Of a stretch of DNA of 5,064 bases, positions 1-4,950 are shown piece after piece. The notes under the pieces are model-generated. The model was not told where the DNA came from and made no database searches. It saw only the letters and a list, made by a program, of their open reading frames with translations. The DNA comes from JBEKTY01 sp049515555 (GTDB lineage Bacteria; Planctomycetota; Planctomycetia; Pirellulales; Thermoguttaceae). Where the stretch lies: positions 1 through 5,064 of the forward strand of contig JBEKTY010000316.1 of assembly GCA_049515555.1 (NCBI GenBank). Direction: 5' to 3'. Made by a program: the position numbers and the translations under genes. Position 1 is the stretch's first letter; each line of letters begins with the position of its first letter.

Positions 1-377
1 CACAGAGCGGCGGCGTATGCCTCGGCCTCTTCGACCGACTGGATCTCCTCGGGTAAGTCGTGCGGGCAATAGATTGCCGCCATCGCCCTTACCACGACAT
101 ACGGATGGATTGGTTCGTTGGCCCAGGCGTTCCATTCCTCGAAGAACTGCCGGCGGTCTTCCTCGATCAACCGGTCAACCGTCTGGCGGTCGATGCCGAG
201 AACGTCGGCCAGTTTGAGGAGCAGTTGCGATTGGATGTCGCCGCCGCCCTCGAACTTGTTGATCCGATTGGCCCCCTTGGAGACGTTGTTGTAGCCGACC
301 AGCCGGGCAAGCTGGCCAACTCTGAGGCCCTTGCTGAGGCGGGTTTTCCGAAAATGTTCTGCCAGTTTGGATTGCAT
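1..377 (-). CDS. XRE-family helix-turn-helix regulator, partial (C-terminus beyond left edge)
   Basis: Reading the minus strand from the ATG at 377-375 gives 125 residues, open to the window edge. It begins MQSKLAEHFRKTRLSKGL. Residues about 4-62 form an XRE/Cro-C1-like helix-turn-helix domain: a first helix (LAEHFRKTRLSKG), a helix-turn-helix (VGQLARLVGYNNVSKGANRI), then a final helix (LLLKLADVLGID) that is characteristic of the family. A second part follows, with an aromatic stretch (FFEEWNAWANEPIHPYVVVR) and an acidic, Ala-rich end; I have seen similar tails in planctomycete proteins but know of no function. It probably binds DNA as a transcriptional regulator, with unknown target. The ATG was chosen because the domain begins there at the usual distance; no strong Shine-Dalgarno is visible. 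It lies 67 bp downstream of the 445-831 gene on the same strand, so the two may be co-transcribed. The regulator identity is secure at domain level only. Confidence 0.8.
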   Translation of the reverse strand, partial: MQSKLAEHFRKTRLSKGLRVGQLARLVGYNNVSKGANRINKFEGGGDIQSQLLLKLADVLGIDRQTVDRLIEEDRRQFFEEWNAWANEPIHPYVVVRAMAAIYCPHDLPEEIQSVEEAEAYAAAL

Positions 378-444
378 AGTCTGCCCCGCAGAGGGAAATG
401 GATTGCCTGCACGGTCTGGACATCAGTCGTCAGGGCTGAGCGGC

Positions 445-831
445 TCACTCCTCATCAAACGGCAAACGCTGCTGCGTCGGCTCAAGGATGGGCTTCTGCG
501 GCGACACCCGCCGATACGCCTGGTCGACAGGCATGAAGAAGGCTTCGTCAGCCTGCTGGTCGATCACCAACCAGTGGGTGAGAACGGTTGTGGCAGCCCA
601 CCCCACCCTGACGTGATGCTTTTCCAGCAAGGCAGCCACGTCCTCTCGGCAGCAAAGCCCGACGAATACACACGAGCCTTTGGCCCGCTGGTACTTCACA
701 CCGTCGTAGCAGACTGTGGCGTTGATCTCGCCCTCCCAGAATACGACCACGAACCGCTGACGGCTCATGAAGCCCATCTTCGCCAGGAAGTTGGCAGGGA
801 GCTTGACGGAGATCGTCTTTCGCTTCGGCAT
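445..831 (-). CDS. Hypothetical protein, 128 aa, unrecognised
   Basis: I do not recognise this protein. It has a basic N-terminus (MPKRKTISVKLP), a central part that looks like beta strands (RFVVVFWEGEINATVCYDGVKY and CVFVGL), three cysteines, and a C-terminal tail rich in Pro and Gln ending LPFDEE. No signal peptide or membrane helix is apparent. The tail contains QQRLPF (residues 120-125), which fits the loose QxxLxF pattern of sliding-clamp-binding peptides; this could easily be chance. AGGG sits only three bases before the ATG at 831, so the start is uncertain; Met19 (777) or Met22 (768) are alternatives. Support for coding comes from the uninterrupted frame, plausible protein composition, and its position just upstream of the XRE gene in the same direction. 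The opposite strand also has a long open frame here, which looks less protein-like. Its start lies only 7 bp from that of the divergent plus-strand gene. Confidence 0.55.
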   Translation of the reverse strand: MPKRKTISVKLPANFLAKMGFMSRQRFVVVFWEGEINATVCYDGVKYQRAKGSCVFVGLCCREDVAALLEKHHVRVGWAATTVLTHWLVIDQQADEAFFMPVDQAYRRVSPQKPILEPTQQRLPFDEE

Positions 832-838
832 TTGCCCT

Positions 839-1114
839 ATGACATCAGTCAGCGACGGGAGTCCAGTGGGCGCTTTCCGTATCGGTCAGTATTGCTCTGG
901 CAAGATAACGATCCGAGAACTGGCCGTTTTGATGGGTGTACACCCCTCCTGGTTCTATGGTCGGATCGCCAGAAGAATCATTCGGGTCCAAAAGCACCCG
1001 AACTATGGCTGCTACCTGTTCCCTCGCCGGAATCACACCATCCAGCCACTCAAACGGGTCAAAAGCAAAAAGGTGCAACATGTCTCCTTTTCAGTGGTGC
1101 ATCCCCATGGTTGA
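839..1114 (+). CDS. Small helix-turn-helix DNA-binding protein upstream of integrase
   Basis: This is a 91-residue protein. Residues about 23-45 (ITIRELAVLMGVHPSWFYGR) read as a helix-turn-helix of the MerR/excisionase type, followed by a basic wing-like part (IARRIIRVQKHPNYGCYLFP) and a basic C-terminus (LKRVKSKKVQHVSF). Such small proteins precede integrase genes in many mobile elements. It may act as a recombination directionality factor or regulator, but this is inferred from context. The frame is open back to 767, but residues encoded there overlap the divergent gene, so the ATG at 839 is the most upstream sensible start. A GTG at 866 with GGGAG four bases before it is an alternative that would free space for divergent promoters. 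The stop TGA (1112-1114) lies directly before, and in the same frame as, the conserved integrase N-terminus, and overlaps an ATG at 1107. The two genes are probably translated from one message. Confidence 0.62.
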   Translation: MTSVSDGSPVGAFRIGQYCSGKITIRELAVLMGVHPSWFYGRIARRIIRVQKHPNYGCYLFPRRNHTIQPLKRVKSKKVQHVSFSVVHPHG

Positions 1115-2311
1115 GCTAAACCTCGTCCCGATTTTCCTCTCTTCGCCCACGCCACCGGCAGATGGGCGAAGAAGATTCGCGGGAAGCTCCACTACTTCGG
1201 CAAGTGGGCCGACCCTGATGCCGCACTCCAACGGTATGTCGAAGAGCGCGACGATTTGTACGCAGGACGAAAGCCTCGCCGCAAACGCGAGGGGCTGACA
1301 GTCAAGGATCTCGTGAACAAGTTCCTTCTTGCCAAGAAAGCACGGGTCGATGCGGGCGAGTTAGCGTTGGGCACGTTCGGCGACCAGTACAAGACATGCA
1401 AGCGTGTGCTCTCGGTTTTCGGTGGCGGCAGGCTGGTAGACGACTTGGCCGCCGATGACTTCGAGACATTGCGCGCTCAGATCGCCAAGACATACGGCAA
1501 ATTGTCCCGCAAGGCGGAGATCAAGCGGGTTCGCAGCATCTTCCGGTACGCGCATGAGGCCAACCTGATTGAGAAGCCGGTCCGGTTTGGGCCGGGTTTC
1601 GTCGGCCCGAGTCGGCGAGAGCTACGCTGCGAACGGCAGCGGAATGGGGAGCGCATGTTTGACGCGGCCGAGATTCGGGCCATGTTGGCAGCAGCGTCGG
1701 TCCCGTTGAAAGCCATGATCTTGTTGGGCATCAACTGTGGCTTCGGCAATACGGATGTGGCGAATCTCCGGGTCAAGCACCTCGACCTGAAGGACGGCTG
1801 GTGCAATTACCCAAGGCCCAAGACGGGGATCTCGCGCCGCTGCCCACTCTGGCCGGAGACCGTCAAGGCAATTAAGGTGGCACTTGAAGGGCGGCCAAAG
1901 CCTCGGGACAAAGCCGATGTCGATCTGGTGTTCCTGACGCCCGCCGGGCAACGGTGGGTTTGGACGCGAGGAACGCCGGGAGAGATTGCCGGCACGGACA
2001 TCGAAAGACTTGCAAGGATATCTCGTGCGGACCACGTGACGGCAGCCATGGGGCAGTTGCTCGGCAAACTGAGGCTGGCCGGCCGTGGTCACACATTCTA
2101 TGCCTTGCGGCACACGTTCGAGACTATCGGAGGCGAGTCTCGCGACCAGGTGGCCGTGGACGCCATCATGGGACACTCACGCGAGGATATGGCCAGCGTG
2201 TACCGCGAGCGCATTGGAGACGATCGTCTGCGGGCCGTTGGTGAGTACGTGCGAAACTGGTTGCTGGAAGAACCGCTCGCTCGGAAGCGCCGTCACAGGG
2301 GAAAGGACTAA
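1115..2311 (+). CDS. Tyrosine recombinase / phage-type integrase, 5' end disrupted or non-canonical
   Basis: This is a site-specific recombinase of the phage integrase family, which would insert and excise the element it belongs to. Numbering from the TTG at 1256 (351 residues): a SAM-like N-terminal core-binding domain spans about 14-100 (LTVKDLVNKFLLAKKARV onward) and a catalytic domain about 134-335. Visible catalytic positions are Lys189 (RPKTGISRR hairpin), Arg285 (FYALRHTF), His307 (IMGHS) and the nucleophile Tyr316 (MASVYRERI), nine residues after His307 as expected. The first Arg is replaced by Asn165 (GFGNTD) and the His of HxxR by Tyr282. Between 1115 and 1255 the same frame encodes a conserved arm-type region (KPRPDFPLF, GRWAKKIRGKLHYFGKWADP). 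This includes no ATG, GTG or TTG, and TGA at 1112 closes the frame. An ATG at 1107 is one base out of frame. The feature is drawn from the first open codon; translation really begins at 1256, or at 1107 if a base has been lost. Family assignment is secure; activity is uncertain. Confidence 0.88.
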   Translation, partial: AKPRPDFPLFAHATGRWAKKIRGKLHYFGKWADPDAALQRYVEERDDLYAGRKPRRKREGLTVKDLVNKFLLAKKARVDAGELALGTFGDQYKTCKRVLSVFGGGRLVDDLAADDFETLRAQIAKTYGKLSRKAEIKRVRSIFRYAHEANLIEKPVRFGPGFVGPSRRELRCERQRNGERMFDAAEIRAMLAAASVPLKAMILLGINCGFGNTDVANLRVKHLDLKDGWCNYPRPKTGISRRCPLWPETVKAIKVALEGRPKPRDKADVDLVFLTPAGQRWVWTRGTPGEIAGTDIERLARISRADHVTAAMGQLLGKLRLAGRGHTFYALRHTFETIGGESRDQVAVDAIMGHSREDMASVYRERIGDDRLRAVGEYVRNWLLEEPLARKRRHRGKD

Positions 2312-2452
2312 GGAACCCGTCGTGTCAAGGTGGTTTCTCTTGGACAGAGTGACTCACTGAAATAGGACGGAGGTTGTCCATGCATTCGTGAATACCCCCG
2401 CCAGTCGAAGCGTGTACGCGCCGGTTCTCAGCGGTATGCCTGACTAAATGTC
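2312..2452. other. Non-coding stretch after the integrase; no gene, tRNA or attachment site recognised
   Basis: I see no protein-like frame here. Small inverted repeats are present: an 11-bp palindrome AGTGACTCACT at 2348-2358, enclosed by TGGACA (2341-2346) and TGTCCA (2375-2380), and ATTC/GAAT around 2384-2393. Being next to an integrase, this is a natural place to look for an attachment site, but nothing in the window duplicates it and no tRNA end is visible. There is no clear hairpin plus T-run terminator for the integrase. Confidence 0.4.
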
Positions 2453-2604
2453 GTGAGCCAGTACAACTCCTATCAACTGGCTGCCGACAAGTTCATCGCT
2501 GGGGCGGCCACGGAACGCGACCTGTAGCAAGCCAAGCAGATCCTGGAACAAACGCGAGCCCTTGGCCGATCGGTGCCCATAGCCCCCAACCCACCCACTC
2601 CAGC

Positions 2605-2612
2605 AACTAGCC
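2605..2612. repeat. Left target-site duplication of the 131-bp element (8 bp)
   Basis: AACTAGCC lies immediately before the left terminal inverted repeat and is repeated exactly at 2744-2751 immediately after the right one. An 8-bp staggered cut is used by several insertion-sequence families, so it does not by itself identify the transposase. Confidence 0.75.
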
Positions 2613-2632
2613 GAGGGTGTCCTGGAATTGAA
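2613..2632 (+). repeat. Left terminal inverted repeat (20 bp)
   Basis: Starts GAGGGTGTCC, then TGG, then AATTGAA. It matches the reverse complement of 2724-2743 at 18 of 20 positions; the differences are at repeat positions 11 and 13. Confidence 0.77.
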
Positions 2633-2723
2633 CGATAGCAACCCATTTTATTCTAATGTTTTCTGACATGTGTGCGGGCCATTCGGGCGCCTCGACGGTT
2701 GGCGGTCTGGGTAAATTGGAGGA

Positions 2724-2743
2724 TTCAATTACGGGACACCCTC
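2724..2743 (-). repeat. Right terminal inverted repeat (20 bp)
   Basis: Read on the minus strand it is GAGGGTGTCC, then CGT, then AATTGAA, the partner of 2613-2632. Confidence 0.77.
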
Positions 2744-2751
2744 AACTAGCC
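2744..2751. repeat. Right target-site duplication of the 131-bp element (8 bp)
   Basis: AACTAGCC directly follows the right inverted repeat and is identical to 2605-2612. Confidence 0.75.
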
Positions 2752-2795
2752 GGAAATCGCCGCTGGGCGTTTCTTCGGTCCATGACTTCCGCTGA

Positions 2796-3038
2796 AAACT
2801 CTGCCCGCACCTCTTCGGCGCGGTAGTTGCCTTGCTCTCGCGCTCTAATAACGACGCCAGTCCAGCGCCGAGCGCATGGCCGCCCACGAGGATGGGATGA
2901 GGAAGCTACTCTTGCCCTCCTCCATACAATGCTGCTGTGTGGAAAAGGGGCCACCCGATCCATGAACTCCAGGTGGGAAAGACCCTCCTCGACGCACGGT
3001 GGGCGACGGGCGAAGAGCCAGCAAAAAGGGAGACGAAC
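2796..3038 (+). promoter_or_regulatory. Leader region of the export operon; promoter not resolved
   Basis: This stretch separates the mobile-element site from the membrane fusion protein gene. Open frames on both strands here are short and look unlike proteins. A TACAAT (2925-2930) resembles a -10 box but has no fitting -35 at the right distance, so it is only a weak candidate. The operon promoter probably lies within this region because everything upstream is element debris. Confidence 0.3.
3027..3032 (+). promoter_or_regulatory. Shine-Dalgarno site that fixes the membrane fusion protein start
   Basis: AGGGAG sits six bases before the ATG at 3039. The frame is open further upstream to an ATG at 2937, but that start lacks such a site and would add 34 residues of unlikely composition before the basic, Ala/Pro-rich N-terminus, so 3039 is preferred. 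Confidence 0.7.
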
Positions 3039-4241
3039 ATGAGCACCCAATCGCAGGAGTCACAGGCGAAGGCCCTGCAGCAGCCTTCCGTCAAGCAGGA
3101 GGCCGCGAAGAGTGTTGCGGCCCCCAGCCCGGCGTCCACGCCCCGGGGTGGCGGAACCGGTCCCCAGCGAACCAAGAAGCTCAAAAAATGGTTCATCGCG
3201 GCGGCAGTCGTACTCCTCGGCGCCAGCGCTGGCTTCTTCGCCTGGTGGAAGCTTACGCGGACCGATCTTCCCGAGGGCTTCGCCCGAAGCAACGGGCGCA
3301 TCGAGGCGACGGAGATCGACGTGGCCACGAAGCTCCCGGGCCGCATCGCTGACGAGCTGGTGGACGAAGGCGATTACGTCACCGCCGGCCAGGTCGTCGC
3401 CCACATGGACACCGAATCGCTCGAAGCCCAACGTCGGGAAACCAAAGCCAGGCTCGGCATGACGAAAAGCGCCGTAGAGACCGCGCGGAGCACACTGACG
3501 CAGCGCCGGAGCGAGAAGGCGGCGGCGGAATCCGTGGTGGCGCAGCGCGAAGCCGACCTCGACCTGGCAACCAGGGACTTCGGCCGCGCGCAGCAACTGC
3601 TTCCGAAGAATGCCATTGCCCAGAGCGACTTCGACACTGCGCAGTCGAAGTTCTACAGTGCCAAGGCAGCCGTCAGCAGCGCCAAGGCGAACGTCGCCGC
3701 AGCGGACGCCGCCATCTCCACGGCCCAAGCCCTCATCATCGCGGCGGAAGCGGCTGTCGAATCCTCCCAGGCGACGATCGAACGAATCCAGGCGGACATC
3801 AACGATAGTACATTGAAGGCCCCGCGTGCTGGTCGCGTGCAGTATCGTGTCTCCCAGCCCGGCGAGGTGCTGAATGCGGGCGGGAAAGTGCTGAACACGG
3901 TCGACCTCAACGACGTCTACATGACCTTCTTCCTGCCCACGGACTGGGCCGGCCGGGTCAAGCTGGGGGCCGAGGTCCGGCTGGTTCTTGATGCCGCGCC
4001 GCAGTTCGTCATCCCGGCCAAGGTGACCTTCGTTGCCGACGTCGCCCAGTTCACGCCCAAGACGGTGGAGACGGCCGAGGAGCGGCAGAAGCTGACGTTT
4101 CGCATCAAGGCGCACATCCCTCCGGAGGTGCTCAAGAAGTACGTCCGCGACGTCAAGACCGGGTTGCCGGGGATGGCGTACGTGCAACTGGACCCGCAAG
4201 CTGAGTGGCCCGCCAATCTGCAGGTGAGGCTTCCGGAATGA
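3039..4241 (+). CDS. yhiI: HlyD/YhiI-type membrane fusion protein of an ABC exporter
   Basis: This 400-residue periplasmic adaptor is anchored in the inner membrane and links an ABC exporter to the outer envelope. A hydrophilic Gln/Ala/Pro-rich cytoplasmic tail (1-45) ends in a basic cluster (RTKKLKK). One membrane helix follows at about 51-70 (WFIAAAVVLLGASAGFFAWW). The first half of a lipoyl domain is at about 83-129 (KLPGRIADELVDEGDYVTAG), a long Ala-rich alpha-hairpin coiled coil at about 130-255, and the second lipoyl half at about 257-290 (LKAPRAGRVQYRVSQPGEVL). A beta-barrel part follows (VYMTFFLPTDWAGRV, FVADVAQFTPKTVETAEERQ). That last block, and the ending with LDPQAEWP, resemble E. 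coli YhiI. The cytoplasmic tail is longer than I would expect for YhiI. The RbbA-like ATPase gene downstream supports this subtype; the exported substrate is unknown. The symbol denotes family resemblance, not proven orthology. Confidence 0.92.
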   Translation: MSTQSQESQAKALQQPSVKQEAAKSVAAPSPASTPRGGGTGPQRTKKLKKWFIAAAVVLLGASAGFFAWWKLTRTDLPEGFARSNGRIEATEIDVATKLPGRIADELVDEGDYVTAGQVVAHMDTESLEAQRRETKARLGMTKSAVETARSTLTQRRSEKAAAESVVAQREADLDLATRDFGRAQQLLPKNAIAQSDFDTAQSKFYSAKAAVSSAKANVAAADAAISTAQALIIAAEAAVESSQATIERIQADINDSTLKAPRAGRVQYRVSQPGEVLNAGGKVLNTVDLNDVYMTFFLPTDWAGRVKLGAEVRLVLDAAPQFVIPAKVTFVADVAQFTPKTVETAEERQKLTFRIKAHIPPEVLKKYVRDVKTGLPGMAYVQLDPQAEWPANLQVRLPE

Positions 4242-4312
4242 GTAACGTCTGAACGAATCAAGCAGCAAGCAGGACAGTGTCGTTTCAGTCCCCCGCCATC
4301 CGTGATCGTCCC

Positions 4313-4322
4313 AAAAGGAGGT
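4313..4322 (+). promoter_or_regulatory. Strong Shine-Dalgarno for the coiled-coil gene
   Basis: AAAAGGAGGT, an almost ideal match to the 16S anti-Shine-Dalgarno, lies four bases before the ATG at 4327. It is stronger than the sites of its operon neighbours, suggesting the small protein is made in quantity. Confidence 0.75.
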
Positions 4323-4326
4323 TGTC

Positions 4327-4737
4327 ATGAGTCAGAGAGTGGACCAGTTCTGTGACAGGCTTCGAGAGCAGCTCAACGCCATCGAGGGACGGATCCAGTC
4401 CGTCAAAACGGACGTTCAGGCCCTGCCCGCAAAGGCTGAGAAAGCTCTGCGGGACAAGCGCGACGAAGCCCGAACCAAAGTCGAGGCCCAGAAGGAGCGC
4501 GTCGAAAAGGCTCGGGCCGATCTCAAGGTTTGGGGCGAGCAGAAGGTGGCTGAGACCAAGGAGGCGATTAGCGAGTGGAAGACAAAGCGAGAGACACGGA
4601 AGTTACAAGCCCGCGCGGACCGATCCGAGGCGTATGCCGAGGCCGCCGTAGTCCTTGCCCTGGCCAGTATCGACGAGGCGGAGGAAGCTATCCTCGACGC
4701 CGTGGCGGCCCGTAAGGACGCCGACGCGGCGCAGTAG
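4327..4737 (+). CDS. Small charged coiled-coil protein in the export operon, function unknown
   Basis: This 136-residue protein has no recognised named domain. It is almost entirely predicted helix, rich in Lys, Arg, Glu and Ala. The section of about 30-100 (AEKALRDKRDEARTKVEAQ onward to KTKRETRKLQARAD) has the repeating charged pattern of a long coiled coil. The C-terminal part (102-130, YAEAAVVLALASIDEAEEAI) is a more hydrophobic, acidic helix that may pack in an oligomer. No signal peptide or membrane segment is seen, so it should be cytoplasmic. It lies 85 bp after the membrane fusion protein gene and 213 bp before the ATPase gene, all on the plus strand. A structural or regulatory partner of the exporter is an inference from position only. 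I have an impression of similar proteins next to YhiI/RbbA-like genes in other bacteria, but could not check it. The ATG at 4327 is supported by an excellent Shine-Dalgarno. Confidence 0.82.
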   Translation: MSQRVDQFCDRLREQLNAIEGRIQSVKTDVQALPAKAEKALRDKRDEARTKVEAQKERVEKARADLKVWGEQKVAETKEAISEWKTKRETRKLQARADRSEAYAEAAVVLALASIDEAEEAILDAVAARKDADAAQ

Positions 4738-4758
4738 CCCGGGTCGGCCTGTCCGATG

Positions 4759-4796
4759 AGCCCATGCCGGCCGAGGGCATCCTGGCGGCATGGGCT
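4759..4796 (+). other. Perfect 11-bp inverted repeat (hairpin) between the coiled-coil and ATPase genes
   Basis: AGCCCATGCCG at 4759-4769 is the exact reverse complement of CGGCATGGGCT at 4786-4796, with a 16-base loop. The hairpin begins 21 bases after the TAG of the coiled-coil gene. No T-run follows, so it is not a standard intrinsic terminator. It could be an RNA processing or stabilising stem, a partial terminator lowering ATPase expression, or a protein-binding site. A shorter palindrome, CTGCTGAGCAG, overlaps its right end at 4795-4805. Confidence 0.6.
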
Positions 4797-4931
4797 GCTG
4801 AGCAGACGTTAAGCCATGGCCGTTGTCGGCTATGACCAAAGGAATGCATACTGAGGCAGCAAATCGGCCGTTTTATTGTGAAGAGTTGCACCAAGAGGTA
4901 GTTGATCCGCATTGCCCGCGGTGCCCCCATC

Positions 4932-4937
4932 GGGAGG
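4932..4937 (+). promoter_or_regulatory. Shine-Dalgarno-like GGGAGG before the ATPase gene
   Basis: GGGAGG ends 13 bases before the ATG at 4951, which is longer than usual. A GTG at 4921 and a TTG at 4912 are in the same frame and upstream of this site, so the ATG at 4951 is the best start although the spacing is loose. Confidence 0.45.
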
Positions 4938-4950
4938 TCAAGCTGCCGCC

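Larger units (their letters stand above)
2613..2743. mobile_element. MITE-like non-autonomous insertion element, 131 bp
   Basis: The element starts GAGGGTGTCC and ends GGACACCCTC, a perfect 10-bp inverted match. The match continues inward for 20 bp with 18 identical positions. It is bounded on both sides by the 8-bp direct repeat AACTAGCC. The interior, about 90 bp, has no reading frame of note; its left half is AT-rich (around 2641-2665), unlike the surroundings. Terminal inverted repeats, target duplication, small size and no transposase are the defining marks of a MITE or of an insertion sequence reduced to its ends. It would move only with a transposase supplied from a full-length relative elsewhere in the genome. 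The intact target duplication argues for a fairly recent insertion. I cannot name the parent family. Confidence 0.75.
2453..2795 (+). pseudogene. Possible decayed reading frame interrupted by TAG and by the 131-bp element
   Basis: From the GTG at 2453 the frame reads VSQYNSYQLAADKFIAGAAT then ERDL, hits TAG at 2525-2527, and continues QAKQILEQTRALG up to the mobile element. If the element (2613-2743) and one copy of its 8-bp target repeat are removed, the same frame continues through a Pro-rich part (PNPPTPATSRKSPLG) to a TGA at 2793-2795. The amphipathic, protein-like first part and the single CAG-to-TAG style change suggest a dead gene fragment of at most about 70 residues. No family is recognised and there is no ribosome-binding site, so this may equally be chance open sequence. 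Confidence 0.27.

Noticed and set aside
60..536. Plus-strand open frame of 158 codons over the left end
   Set aside because: It is antisense to the XRE regulator, whose minus-strand translation has a clear helix-turn-helix domain and explains the bases better.
331..1119. Long plus-strand open frame of 262 codons
   Set aside because: It runs antisense to the minus-strand genes and in another frame through the helix-turn-helix gene; its translation is low-complexity and has no domain-like pattern.
1622..2176. Minus-strand open frame of 184 codons
   Set aside because: It is the antisense of the integrase catalytic domain, with no recognisable motif.
2312..2452. tRNA gene or attachment site next to the integrase
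   Set aside because: No cloverleaf or GTTCGA-type T-arm is present and no direct repeat pairs with another place in the window.
2925..2930. TACAAT as a -10 promoter box for the export operon
   Set aside because: No -35-like hexamer lies 16-18 bases upstream, and one hexamer alone is expected by chance.
2742..3050. Minus-strand open frame of 102 codons upstream of the export operon
   Set aside because: It contains an interesting-looking end but no domain, ends at the mobile-element border by chance, has no good ribosome-binding site, and overlaps the operon leader and start.
3060..4328. Minus-strand open frame of 422 codons
   Set aside because: It mirrors the membrane fusion protein; the Arg/Gly/Leu/Asp-rich translation is typical of the reverse of a GC-rich Ala-rich gene, whereas the plus strand has clear lipoyl and membrane segments.
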